The notes under the pieces were generated by a model. It saw nothing but the letters and a program-made list of their open reading frames with translations. It searched no databases and was not told where the DNA came from. From NCBI RefSeq assembly GCF_003286085.1, contig NW_020825317.1:682001-746000 (forward strand): DNA of 64,000 bases, in the 5' to 3' direction. The DNA is from Drosophila persimilis (taxonomy: Eukaryota > Arthropoda > Insecta > Diptera > Drosophilidae). Shown here piece after piece: positions 45,814 to 57,790 of this stretch. The position numbers and the translations under genes were made by a program. How positions within the stretch are numbered: position 1 is the stretch's first letter; each line of letters begins with the position of its first letter.

Positions 45814-46184
45814 TGTTCGGAGCAGAACGCAGCCGATTAGCTGCTTACCAAATAGCACCTAATTCTTGGCCCTCAGCCGCTTATTTTGTTTGTTACTTAT
45901 GTCTATGTCACTCATTTGTTTGTTAAAGCTTTGCGCTTGCTTGCCCTGCTAAACGCTCTCTGCCAGCTCGCTCTTCGCTATCTCCGCTTTGCGTCTGCCT
46001 ACCGACGTCGGCCGAGCGAAGCTGCGCTTAGCGATCGGAGCGGCAATGTAAAGGGCAGGCAAGCCACACTTGCAATTTGGATGTCACGCATTAAAGAACA
46101 TATCGCAATTTTATTTCTGCGCCGAGTTTTATTTAATTGAAATAATTAGTCGGCCGATTGGGGATAAAAAACATTATCTCCACA
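45814..46184 (+). repeat. BEL/Pao 5' LTR
   Basis: 371 bp, TG...CA ends. By eye identical to 51754-52124, indicating a recent insertion. Confidence 0.93.
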
Positions 46185-46546
46185 TAAAATTTGGTGACCC
46201 CGACGTGATCTCTGAGTTGCAGTGTCAATTAATTATCATTCGCGATCGACATTCGTTAGCCTTAACAAATTTTCGGCGGTTAAGCACAATTCGGTGCTAA
46301 AACATACTCACATACACCTACATACACGCATTGCTGGCTATTAATTTCTCTGTCGCGACAATTCGGTCAGTGCAGTGCAGCGAACTCACTAATACACACA
46401 AGCGGAGTACAAAGCGGAATCGGACAGCTCGCACAGCCGCACAGCTAAAGGCATTAGCTGTAATCCCTTTGCTTTCGGTTCGCACGTTTATACGTATACA
46501 GGGTGTTTTTTTCGGTCGTGCTGAGTGGCTCTTTTAAAACCTCAAC
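46185..46546 (+). promoter_or_regulatory. BEL/Pao leader with primer-binding site
   Basis: TTGGTGACCCCGACGTGATC shortly after the LTR (from about 46191) is the presumed tRNA primer-binding site; which tRNA was not checked. The rest is untranslated leader up to the gag ATG at 46547. Confidence 0.65.
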
Positions 46547-49500
46547 ATGGCAGCACCTGAGCCTAATAATGTCGCGAACGCAGCAATGCCGAGTGATGTA
46601 GATTTCTACAAGCACAAGGCCGAGTCCGTCGCCCGCCATCTAAAGGCCATGGATCGCTTTCTCACCAAGAAAGAGCTTGCCGAGTTAGATGAGGCAGAAC
46701 TTCAAGCTCGCTTAGAGCAAATCGAGCGAATGAATGCCGATTTCGATGCCGCTCAAACGAGCCTTGAAAGGTTGGATTTCCTGCAGTTAGCCCATGATGC
46801 CCGGCTGGACTTTTCGAATGTTTACGTCAAGGTTAGGTCCAGGCTTTCGCGGGAGTTGATGGCTGCGCGCACGGTAAATGTTGCCAATTCAACAGCTCGG
46901 CATACTCTCGAGGGGAATTCGTCGTTGTTCGGCTATAGTAGTATAGGCCGTTCTCGAATGCCCGAGTTGCAGCTTCCGCGATTCGGTGGGAGCTACATGG
47001 ATTGGCCAGAATTCCACTCAATGTTCTCGACAATGGTGCAAAAAGACCATCGTATCCCAATCATCGAAAAATTCCAATATCTGCGTGGATGTCTAGATGG
47101 TGCTGCGCTGGATACGATTCGTTCCTTGGAACTTTCTGAGGAGAATTATGACAAGGCGTTGAATTTACTAATATTGCGATTCGATAATAAACTGTTGCAT
47201 TTTCAGGCACACGTCAAGGCTATTTTCGGGCTGCAAGGGGTGGAGAAGGGCTCGGCTATCGGCTTGCGCGCGCTCAGCGATAAAATCAATTCGCACTTGC
47301 GTGCACTGCAGACCTTGGCGACCCCGCAGGAGATTTCCGATGGGTTGCTGATCTTCATCATAGGCACGAAATTGGACCACAAGACCAAGGAGAAATGGGA
47401 GGAGAGCTTGCCGACGTCAGGATTGCCCAGGTGGTCAAGCATGGCCTCATTCTTGGAAGCAAGATGTCGGATGCTGGAAAATTTGGGATCGGCTATGGTA
47501 ACAATTCCTAGCCAGCAGGTGGGAGAAAGTAAACCTAGCACCCTAATCACCTCCATTAACGATCATACTAGCTCAACATGCAAGTATTGCAAATCTTCTA
47601 ATCACTACATATCCCGATGCCAGGCATTTCTAGATCTTCCTGTCTTTTCTCGATACAAGGAGGTGAAGAAGCGCCATTTGTGTCTAAACTGCCTCAACAA
47701 AGGCCATTCATTGCAACGCTGCAAGTCAGGGGCATGTAGAAATTGCCAAGCCAAGCATCACACTCTGCTCCACATGCAGTCGGGCGCTGACGCTGAGTTG
47801 CCGTCGCCGAGCACGGAACCGACCCAGCATGATCCTGCAAGTGCCCTAGTTGCAAGCAAATATACCAGCCCTCCCCCCTCGAGTCAGAAATCTCTGCCTA
47901 GCCAAAACGTGCTGCTAGCTACCGCAATCGTATATGTCAGGGGCCGTTTTGGATCGCTTATTCCATGTCGTGCCATTTTAGATTCCGCTTCTCAGGTTAA
48001 CTTTATAACATCGAGACTCGCCAATCAGCTGCAGTTAGATCCTCACCCGTCTCACGTTCAAATCGCCGGTATTGGAGAGTCAATTCTACCATCCAGCAAG
48101 GCTGTAGACATCGGTTTCCTCTCTGCAATTATCACTGCCTCAATCACTGGAATGCAGCCTAACTTCGGCCTAGACGCAAAGGATTGGCCAATGCCAAATA
48201 ATCTAAAACTGGCTGATCCCAATTTCGCCAAGCCCCAGCGTGTCGATCTGTTGATAGGTGCTGGTCTGTTCTTCGAATTAATGTGCGTTGGACAGATTCG
48301 ACTGTCAGACCAATTGCCAACATTGCAGAAGACGAAACTTGGCTGGATTGTGTCAGGAAGTATTAAAAACTCTGAGAAAGCCCGTGCGGCGTTAGCAGCC
48401 GTTGAAGATCCCCCTGTCATCTCCGCTTGCGAGACTAATTTGTGCGATATTGTAAGGCGTTTTTGGGAAGTCGATGGAGATTATTCGCCCTCATCAATTT
48501 CGGAGGAAGATGTTCATTGCGAACAGCATTTCGTCACAAACTGCATTCGCCTAGATTCCGGAGCTTACTCCGTGCGGTTGCCAACCAAATTCAGTCTAGA
48601 GGAATTAGGAGAATCGTATCAGCAGGCGCTACGTAGATTTCTCAATTTGGAGAGGAAGCTAGCAAAAAATGCACAGCTTAAGGAAAAATATATGGAGTTT
48701 CTCCAGGAGTATCGTGATTTAGGACACATGTCGCCAGCTTCGCGGCAGTCAGACCTCCCGCAGTACTTCTTGCCTCACCATTGCGTCCACAAGCAGGATA
48801 GTACAACCACCAAATTACGCGTAGTGTTCGATGGATCTGCCAAAACAGCGTCTGGAGTATCACTGAATGATGCGCTAATGGCTGGACCCACCATCCAACC
48901 TAAAATTTTGATAACTCTGCTTCGTTTCCGCTTTTTTAAAGTCGCCTTGTGTGGCGATATCTGCAAAATGTACCGCTGTGTACGCGTTTCCCATCCCGAT
49001 ACGCACGTGCAGTCCATCCTATGGCGCAATGACCCGAAGGAGGAGATTCAGGTGTTCAAGTTGGAGACTGTTACTTACGGAACCAAACCTGCCGCTTTCT
49101 TAGCAATTCGTGCTATGCATCAATTGGCAAATGATGAAGAATTGTTCGAAGAGATTTCTATGTCGATGATCTCATATCTGGAGGGGACAGCATTGATTCT
49201 GTCATCAAGATTCGTCAGCAGGTAAAGGAGCTACTTTCGAAAGGATGTTTTCCCATACGTAAATGGTGTTCCAATGAACCCGCTGCTTTGGAAGGCGTAT
49301 CGGAGGCGGATCGCGAAAAGTTCCTTACCTTTCATGACGGAACTGAAGTAACCAAGGCGCTTGGTCTAGTTTGGGATCCCACCACGGACAATCTTCTGTT
49401 TAGCTTCGCTCACGTCGGAACCGCTGCAGGCCCAATATCGAAGCGTTCGGTCCTGTCTACACTAGCTAGGTTCTACGATCCTCTAGGGCTCATCTCTCCC

Positions 49501-51780
49501 ATCATCACAAAAGCTAAAATATTTATGCAGTCGCTATGGAACGAAAGCCTAAAGTTGAATTAGGACGAAAGCCTGCCCCAGGATCTACATACGACTTGGA
49601 TTGAGCTGACTTCGCAGTTGTCGATGGTTGAAAACTTTAAGTTTCCACGTTACGTGCTTCGGCAGCAAGCCAAATTAGAAATGCACGCGTTTTGTGATGC
49701 GAGCCAAGCAGCATATGGCTCCTGTGTATACATGCGTTCGGAAGCTCTTGGCATTGTGCAAAGTCATCTCTTATGCTCTAAATCCAGAGTCGCGCCCTTG
49801 AAAAGTATGACTATCCCCAAGCTTGAGCTATCCGCTGCCCTCGTATTAGCCGAACTAGTGTCCACCATAGTTAAGGGATTATCAGTTCCATGCCAAATAC
49901 ATTGCTGGTCGGATTCGTCCATAGCCCTTGCCTGGATTCGAGAATCACCATTGAATTTTAATATATTTGTTTCTAATCGAGTTCAGCGGATTCAGGAGCT
50001 CACCGCTGGAATGACTTGGCATCACGTGCCCACAAAGTTGAATCCTGCCGACATCATATCACGTGGATCCACGCCCGCTGAACTAATGGATAGCAGCCTT
50101 TGGATCTCTGGACCACCATTCTTACGTCTTGCGAGCTCGGAGTGGCCTGCAGGCTTGCAATTGCCAACCGATGTACCAGAACGTCGTCATGCAGCATTGC
50201 TTGTTTCAAACGAACGGGATGTATCGTACGATTGCAAATTTCAAAACTCATTCGGATCCATGCAGCGCGTCTTTGCTTACATATATCGATTCTACATTCT
50301 CAAGGACAAAGGCATAGCGCGGTCGAAGGGTCAACTTACCGTAATCGACATCAAAAATGGTACGCATTTGCTCATAAGGGCAATACAGCAGCAACAATTT
50401 TCGGAAGAGATAAGGGCCCTCACCAGCAAACAGGCCCTACCGTCAAAAAGCACGATGGCCTCACTGAATCCCTTTCTGGATAGCTTTGGATTGCTGCGGG
50501 TTGGAGGCCGCCTCCAAAATGCCGAATTGGACTACGACGCGAAGCACCCGATCCTGCTTCCTAAGGGACATCCTGTCACTGTCTCTATTATTATCTTCTT
50601 TCACGAAAGGTTTCTCCACGCAGGAGCTCAAGGATTGCTCGGACTGCTTCGGCAAAAATTCTGGCCTATTGGTGGACGCAAATATGTTGCGGGAATCATT
50701 CGCAAATGTGTTAGATGTTTTCGTTTGAAGCCAGTGCTGAGGGAACATATCATGGGAAACTTGCCTGCGGATCGCGTAAGGACTAATCCAGCATTCCACA
50801 CAACGGGCGTTGATTTTTGCGGACCCTTTTATCACAAGTCGGAAGTCAGAAGCAGGCCTCCTATCAAATGTTACATCGCTGTTTTCGTATGCTTTAGCAC
50901 CAAAGCAACTCATTTGGAAGTCGTTCGGGATCTATCTACAGAATCCTTTCTGGCAGCATTAAGGCGTTTTATAAGTCTACGTCCCAAACCTCGAATCATT
51001 TGGTCAGACAACGCAACAAATTTTGTAGGAGCAAAAAATGGGCTTTTGGAGCTTCGTCAAATGTTCCTCAGCGATCCTCATACGTCGGCTGTGTCACATC
51101 TCTGCGTTTCTAGTGGAATCGATTGGAAATTCATCCCCCCTCGCTCACCACATTTTGGGGGTTTGTGGGAGGCGGCTGTTAAAGCAGCTAAATATCATTT
51201 TCATCGCATCGTCGGGACCTACATTTTTACTCTTGATGAAATTCAGACCTTGGCTTGTGAAATCTCTGCTTTGTTAAATTCCCGTCCGCTTTATGCAATT
51301 ACAGAAAGTCCCGATGACCTAGATGTGCTCACGCCAAACCACTTTCTCAATGGAGCCCCGAAAGCTGCATTCGACGAGCCAGATGTGACGCATCTCCGGG
51401 TCAACCTACTTAGTCGATGGCAGCGGCTGTGTCAAATGAAGCAGGCGCTTTGGAGAAAATGGAGCACGGCGTATCTTTCGATTCTTCAGGAGCGGAGCAA
51501 GTGGCGTCATCGCAAGTCATCGTCTCCAAACATCAAGCTAGGAGCGCTAGTCATGATGAAAGAGGAAACGCTGCCACCATTAAGGTGGCCGCTTGGCCGC
51601 ATTGAAAGCGTCATCCCAGGAAAAGATGGAACCATCAGGGTAGTCGTCATCCGCACTCAAAGAGGCCTTTTCAAGAGGGCCGTTGGAAAAATTGCGGTTC
51701 TGCCCCTTCAGGATGGATCTGTTGAAAGTCTTTGCCTTCCAACGGGGGGTGAATGTTCGGAGCAGAACGCAGCCGATTAG
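46547..51780 (+). pseudogene. gag-pol: BEL/Pao gag-pol polyprotein, one frameshift and one nonsense codon
   Basis: The frame opens at ATG 46547 and is clean to about 49155. Gag ends with BEL-type zinc knuckles (CKYCKSSNHYISRC from residue 345, CLNCLNKGHSLQRC from 379, CRNCQAKHH from 397). An aspartic protease follows (LDSASQVNFI, catalytic Asp 479), then reverse transcriptase (RVVFDGSAKT; catalytic FYVDD at 49156-49170). A frame change immediately before FYVDD moves the sequence from reading phase 2 to 1. A TAG at 49561-49563 interrupts the connection before DESLPQ. The frame then continues through RNase H (FCDASQAAYGS), the integrase zinc region (HERFLHAG ... CVRC) and the DDE triad (Asp 50812, Asp 51007, Glu 51169) to a stop at 51778-51780 inside the 3' LTR. 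Both lesions would block pol expression unless they are sequencing errors. Confidence 0.9.
51739..51753 (+). other. Polypurine tract before the 3' LTR
   Basis: CCAACGGGGGGTGAA immediately precedes the LTR start, as expected for plus-strand priming. Confidence 0.7.
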
Positions 51781-52124
51781 CTGCTTACCAAATAGCACCT
51801 AATTCTTGGCCCTCAGCCGCTTATTTTGTTTGTTACTTATGTCTATGTCACTCATTTGTTTGTTAAAGCTTTGCGCTTGCTTGCCCTGCTAAACGCTCTC
51901 TGCCAGCTCGCTCTTCGCTATCTCCGCTTTGCGTCTGCCTACCGACGTCGGCCGAGCGAAGCTGCGCTTAGCGATCGGAGCGGCAATGTAAAGGGCAGGC
52001 AAGCCACACTTGCAATTTGGATGTCACGCATTAAAGAACATATCGCAATTTTATTTCTGCGCCGAGTTTTATTTAATTGAAATAATTAGTCGGCCGATTG
52101 GGGATAAAAAACATTATCTCCACA
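51754..52124 (+). repeat. BEL/Pao 3' LTR
   Basis: 371 bp, same as the 5' LTR. It is followed by the second TATAT of the target duplication. Confidence 0.93.
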
Positions 52125-52565
52125 TATATATATTCTTGATTAGCATGAATAACCGAGTCAATATAGCGACGTCTGTCTATCCATCTGTTTGACGCCTAGT
52201 TCTTAAAGACTATAAGAGCAAGAGCAACCACATTTTTTATCCGGACTCCTGTAATGTCACACTGTCACAAGTGTATTTCAAAATTTCTCTCCGCCTCCAC
52301 AAAGGACGAAAATCTGTGGCATCCACAATATTGACGATACGAAGATACGCACAATCATACAGAATGACCGTATCTATGAGATTGCTGAATATGGATCAGA
52401 TCGGATTATTATTATAGCCAAAAGTAACAAATCAATTTTCAGTGGCTACGCAGCGTCCGTCGACACGTTCTGACTGATTTTCTGTCTCTCTCGTTTAATG
52501 TAGCCATACTGACTATGTATCGGGTATAAATGTAGTGTTGCGGTCGCAGCTGCAACTCACAGCGT
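52125..52565 (+). mobile_element. Divergent DINE-1, right part (split by BEL/Pao)
   Basis: Continuation of the DINE-1 interrupted at 45813. It matches 30107-30553 and ends at CAGCGTTCCCGCTC. Confidence 0.7.
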
Positions 52566-52991
52566 TCCCGCTCATATTTTTCTGTTGTATGGTTTTTTTT
52601 AAATTGAAAAAAAAAATGGTATTTTATTAATGTTTTTTTTCGGAGCTAGTGCTTCTTTTTTTCCTCTAACTTTAGCATCTTACATCTGGTTGTGTTAAAC
52701 TTTACACTGAACTATTGAACTAGCCACTGCAAATTGATTTGTTCATTCTGGCTATAATAACACAAGTTCACAAATTAGGGTCAATTTTTTGACCCGAGCA
52801 GATAACGATTTTTACCGTTATTTGGTGCCCTAAACTCAGATCTTCAAACCGTTTGTCAAGAATGGTTTTAGTTATCGAGTTCGCGGATGGTGGCGGTACT
52901 GCGCTCTTATAACAGCTGTCAACTGACTACGTTGCATCGAACATCGTTCGGAATTTGTTTTTGTACTGTAATTGTGCTAAACTTGTAAACG

Positions 52992-53295
52992 TTGTACAGA
53001 GGCTGTTATATGCTCCGAAAACGTGGGAAAATCGGTAACTACAAATCACCGGATTACAAACAAGTAATCGACAATTTTTTGAAGAGTTACCACAAGATTG
53101 GAGCTCAAATGTCTCTCAAGATACATTTTCTGCATTCACATCTTTCCCACAAAACTTTGGCAGTACGAGCGACGAGTAAGGAGAGCGGCTACATCAAGAT
53201 ATAGCGAAAATCGAAAGGCGATACCAAGGATTTGGGACGAAGGCATGATGAGCGACTACTGTTGGACCCTATTTCGAAAACTAGAACCAATTTAA
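52992..53295 (+). pseudogene. Decayed SDYCWTL-family fragment, most complete plus-strand copy
   Basis: It contains both the MSLKIHFLHSHL part and the WDEGMMSDYCWTL part in different frames, with the SDE-GERLHQDI segment between them in a third frame bearing a stop. Flanking sequence gives no complete gene. Confidence 0.5.
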
Positions 53296-53600
53296 AAAAA
53301 CGGGCTGCTGATTTGGATTCAGCCTCCGAATCTACTTCATAGTTTTCTCGTATCTTTAAAGTTTTGGATGCCACACATTTTCGTCCTTTGTGGAGGCGGA
53401 GAGAAATTTTGAAATACTCTTGTGACAGTGTGACATTACAGGAGTCCGGATAAAAAATATGGTTGCTCTTGCTCTTATAGTCTTTAAGAACTAGGCGTCA
53501 AACAGATGGATAGACAGACGTCGCTATATTGACTCGGTTATTCATGCTAATCAAGAATATATATACTTTATGGGGCCGGAAACGCTTCCTTCTTGTGCTT

Positions 53601-53620
53601 GTAACAGCACAAATGTGCAT
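53601..53620 (-). repeat. 20-bp minisatellite, inverted, 1 unit
   Basis: One exact reverse-complement unit with degenerate neighbours. Confidence 0.85.
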
Positions 53621-53996
53621 GTAACAGCACACACTGCATGTAACATCACAGACTATGCTTGTAACACGAAAGTACCAGAAACCTGGGTAAGCTAAGAGCG
53701 GTTTCCCGCCACATTCAATTCAAAATGTAGGTACAACAAATTCATTTTTTGATTTAACTTTCAATATGCATGCTGTTACTTACAGTTTGTAAGACATGCA
53801 TCTAAGATATCTTGATCTTCTTAACTTGCGCACTTTTTGCCGTCTTTTTACTTCAAAACAAAAAATTGAAAAAATAATTTTTTTCTTACCAATTCCGCTT
53901 TGAGCGTTGTCTGGCACATTGGTCTGATACCAATTTGTTTTGGAAATTTTAATTTTTCTTCGTAAATTTTCTTAAGAAAATATTTAAATAATAAAA

Positions 53997-55052
53997 ATGG
54001 AATTCGCTGTGGTCTGCGCCAAAAAAACCTGCAAGAAGCAGATCACTCACGATCAGCCGAATGACCCCTGCTGGCTCTGCGACAGCGTAGTCCACGCAAA
54101 ATGCGCGGGATTTTCTGGCCTCGTGATTGATGCTATAGCCAAACGTAATGGCTTGCATTATAGTTGCGGGGCATGCCGTGCGGTGGAGAAGGAAATGGTA
54201 TCTTTTATGAGGCAGACGCGGAGTGGCTTTAAGGAGCTGACCGTTGGTTTCAAAAACCAATACGATCGGCTCCTAGCCATGGAGGCTCAGTTTAGCGGTT
54301 TAAAACTGCTGAATGAGTCTCCGAGGCGCAAAAAGGTCACTCCGCGGGACCTGCAAGTGCCAACCGTCACTCATCCGTGCGCCGCCGAAAAACTGACTCC
54401 GACCACTCCAAGTGTGCAGCAGTTGATCTCGTTTGCCGCTCCAAATGCAACGACAGCTGCTGGCGATGCAGATTCGGTAGCCGAATTCATCGCCTCGGAG
54501 AATGTGCAGCCAAGTACGTCTGCAGCGTCCGTGTCCGTGGTGTCCGCAAGTTCACTAGTTGTCCCGTCTATCCCGATCCCACCAGTAAATAGACGTTCCG
54601 GACCTCCGGATATTGCCACCACAGGTACTAGACCTGTGGTGACTAAACCACTGGTGGGAGTCCCACCAAAACGACAAGTTTTTGTTTCACGGCTGGCCCC
54701 TGACCTCACATCTAATGATGTAACTGCTTTTATTCAAAGCAAAATAAAAGCCGTGGGTTTAAAGGTGGAGAAATTTAACTTCTCTTATGACAGGGAGATA
54801 GCGTCGTTTAAGATAAGCATCTCCCCAACTCAATTTGACACCATTTGCTCCACCAAATTTTGGCCGGAGCATTTGGTGGTGAAGGAGTTTAAGGCAAAGA
54901 AGAAGAATAGGCCCCCATATCGCTTCCAAATCTTTCCAGCGTGCCACCCTCAACCTCAATTTCCTTTTCCTCAACTTCCCGTCTTGCTCCAACCTTTCCA
55001 AAAAACGAACTTCTCTTTTAGTAACCTATCAGAATGTAAGAGGCTTGCGTAG
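53997..55052 (+). pseudogene. CR1-like ORF1, copy c, C-terminal frameshift
   Basis: Same domains as copy a and the same five-C run (54912-54916) that shifts the last part of the frame relative to copy b. PHD finger and RRM-like domain intact. Confidence 0.8.
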
Positions 55053-57790
55053 TAAGCTCAGCATTCTTTTCCGGGATAGTGTTGCATTTGCTTCCCACGT
55101 TATTGTGTTTACTGAAACCTGGTTAAAGCCGGACATTCTTAGTTCCGAGGTTTTGGCAGGTCGGTACACAACTTTTAGAAAGGACCGTTCGTCTCGACGT
55201 GCAGGAGGGGTTCTAATTGCAGTGGACTCTTACTTCACGTCAGAACACTTCACAGTCCAAGTTCAACAGGAACTGGAATTCCTGTGTGTAAAACTGATTC
55301 TTCCCGCTTTCGCTATATTCATTACTTGCTCGTATATCCCACCTTCTTCGGATATTTCAATTTATGATCAGCACTTGTCCGCTTTAACCGCTGTTGCTTC
55401 CTCGCTATCTGATAAAGATCGTATGATAGTTCTTGGTGACTTCAACCAGGAACTGTTTGGTCTTCGGTAAACGAGTCTAGTATCCTAGTGCCCATGTCAC
55501 GACATGACTTTGTTGACGGCTTGCTTGACCTGTCCCTGTCTCAAGTCAATCATGTGAAAAATTCCTTGGGTCGATTGCTTGATCTGTGCTTTGTTTCGGA
55601 TCCGACCATAGTGTTGTTAACCCGAGCCCTTCCGCTCACTATACCTGAAGACGCCTACCACCCTACTTTCGAGGTGTCGCTAGATATAGGACCAACTGTA
55701 TTGTATCGGTCGAGTAGACTACCTGAACGTGTCCGCTTCTTTCGTAAAGCCGAGTTTGCGAAGCTTAATAACCCAATTAGGGATTTTGATTGGTCCGCTT
55801 TGTACTTGTGCACTGATGTGACAAAAGGCACAAACATTTTTTACAATGCTCTTGGCACATTTTTTGATTCTTGTGTCCCGCTTTCTTGTCCGATTAGATC
55901 TGGAAAGCCCCCTTGGTTTACCAAAGAGTTATCCAGTCTAAAAAACTTAAAATCAAGACTTTATAAAAAATTTCAAGAAGTGGGCTCTCATACTTCTCAC
56001 TCTCGTTATGTAATAGCTTGGTCAAACTTTTCAGTTCTTAATGCTCAATGCTATAAGAACTACCTATCTCGTTGCAGGATACGTTTTTCTCAGGACCCTA
56101 AACAGTTTTACTGCTTCGTAAACAGTAAGCGTAGAACGTCCGCACACCCATCCTCGCTATCATTTTGTAATACGTCGGCAAATAATGATCAGGCAATTGC
56201 CGATCTTTTTGCCCAGTTTTTCCAAACCACCTATTCTGAGGAACGCTACTCTGGTCAACCGTACCCATACGGATTACCGAGGTCGAACGGCATTTTCAGT
56301 CCCTTGTTAAATGAATATTCCCTACTTCATGATCTTCGACTAGTTAAGCCGGTGTTTTCACCGGGTCCAGACGGTGTACCAGGTTGTGTACTCAGGTACT
56401 GCGCCGAGGCTCTGTGTGGACCATTGCTTAAACTATTCACCCTGTCCATTGATTCCTCTTGCTTCCCCCCAATCTGGAAGGAATCGTTTATAATTCCTCT
56501 CCATAAAAAAGGTAGCAAGTCTGATGCAAAAAATTATAGAGGTATAGCAAAGTTATCCGCTATTCCCAAATTGTTTGAGAAGGTTTTAACTCCGCACTTG
56601 CAACATCTCTGCAAGTCACTTATATCTCCAACTCAGCATGGATTTATAAGGCGGCGATCAACCACCACGAACTTGTTAGAGTTTACCTCTTTCATTATTA
56701 AAGGCTTTCAAGGTAACTTACAGACGGATGTTATTTACACCGACTTTAGTAAAGCATTCGACTCTGTAAACCATTCCCTTTTAGCACATAAACTTGACCT
56801 TTTAGGGTTTCCGCCCAACATCCTGAGATGGATTTCTAGCTATCTTTGTTCTTGGTCTCAAAGAGTCCTCTTCAAAAACTCCCTCTCTTTACCAGTAAAG
56901 GTTTCTTCGGGAGTACCACAGGGCAGCCATCTAGGCCCCTTACTCTTCACACTCTTTATTAATGACTTGCCTTCAGTATTAACATACTCTCGAGTACTTA
57001 TGTATGCGGATGATGTTAAACTCTGTGTCCAGTACAAGGACATTTCATTTCATTCTCGCTTGCAATCCGATCTCAATAGCTTTCAGTCATGGTGTTGTGC
57101 AAACTTGTTACACCTTAATGCCTCGAAATGCAAAGTTATGACATTTCATCGTTCTAGCCCTTTGTTGGCTCCATACACCCTATTTGGGGGTTCTCTTGAG
57201 AGAATTACCCTGGTGGATGATCTGGGTGTTATGTTAGACCCCAAGTTAAAGTTTTCCGAACACATTTCTACCATGGTAAATAAGGCCATGGGCGTGCTTG
57301 GGTTTATAAAGAGGTGGTCAAAGGAATTTGACGACCCCTATATAACAAAGACTCTCTATACCTCGCTTGTTCGTCCGCTCTTAGAATACGGCTCCTGTGT
57401 ATGGTGCCCTCAGTACAAAGTACACCAGTACAGAAAAACTTTTTACTCTTTGCTCTGCGGGGCCTTAACTGGGATGCGGGTGTAAGACTCCCATCTTACT
57501 CTAGTAGACTATTATTAGTAAACCTCCCATCCTTAGTTAACCGTAGAATAATGCTTGGTGTGATATTTATGCACAACTTGATCAGGGGTGACATAGACAG
57601 CCCTGATCTGTAGAGCCGCATAAACTTCACGATTCCTGTTAGACTGACTAGAAATTTTATACCGTTGTTCCTTCCACTTTGTAGATCGAATTATTCCTTG
57701 CATGAACCGTTTAGGGTCTTATGCTCGGATTATAATTCCCTCTACCATATTATATCCAATACTAATTCTCTTCCTCTTATTAAATTATGA
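55020..57790 (+). pseudogene. CR1-like ORF2 (endonuclease plus reverse transcriptase), copy c, three lesions
   Basis: The endonuclease (YQNVRGLRSKL, FTETWLKPD, GDFNQ) runs to a frame break near 55462. From there a second frame gives SVNESSILVPMSRHD and a complete reverse transcriptase with FSKAFDSVNH, SGVPQGSHLGPLLF and YADD (57003-57014). A small deletion near 57425 shifts the frame after WCPQYKVHQ. The C-terminal CR1 region (FALRGLNWDAG, then CRSNYSLHEPFRVLC) continues with an in-frame TAG at 57611-57613 and the natural stop at 57788-57790. Not functional as read. Confidence 0.82.

Larger units (their letters stand above)
39404..46129 (+). repeat. Head-to-tail tandem duplication, period 3,363 bp
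   Basis: 39404-42766 recurs as 42767-46129. The central junction (42766/42767) joins GCGCCGAGTTT of the BEL LTR to AGTCACAGAGC of RING exon 1 with no overlapping homology. The left edge in copy 3 (39404) and the right edge in the BEL 5' LTR (46129) lie at exactly the matching bases. The halves differ at only a few positions seen by eye (for example GGCCC/GGCGC at 39476/42839 and TTTTTG/TTTATG near 41962/45325). Confidence 0.93.
45814..52124 (+). mobile_element. BEL/Pao LTR retrotransposon, structurally complete
   Basis: It is bounded by two 371-bp LTRs starting TGTTCGG and ending CCACA. The flanks are AAAG-TATAT on the left and TATAT-ATATTCTTG on the right; the unoccupied site in other copies is AAAGTATATATATTCTTG, giving an exact 5-bp target duplication (TATAT), usual for BEL/Pao. 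It contains a primer-binding site, one gag-pol frame and a purine-rich tract before the 3' LTR. It is inserted in the divergent DINE-1 next to the minisatellite. Confidence 0.93.
52566..53877 (-). repeat. Inverted composite block, longest version
   Basis: Like 30560-31566 but without the internal deletion, so the whole coding fragment and the full reverse DINE-1 piece (about 53340-53580) are present. It lacks one ATG triplet at about 52800. Confidence 0.7.

Noticed and set aside
48058-48420. 120-codon minus-strand frame within the BEL element
   Set aside because: Antisense shadow of the gag-pol frame, with no independent motif.
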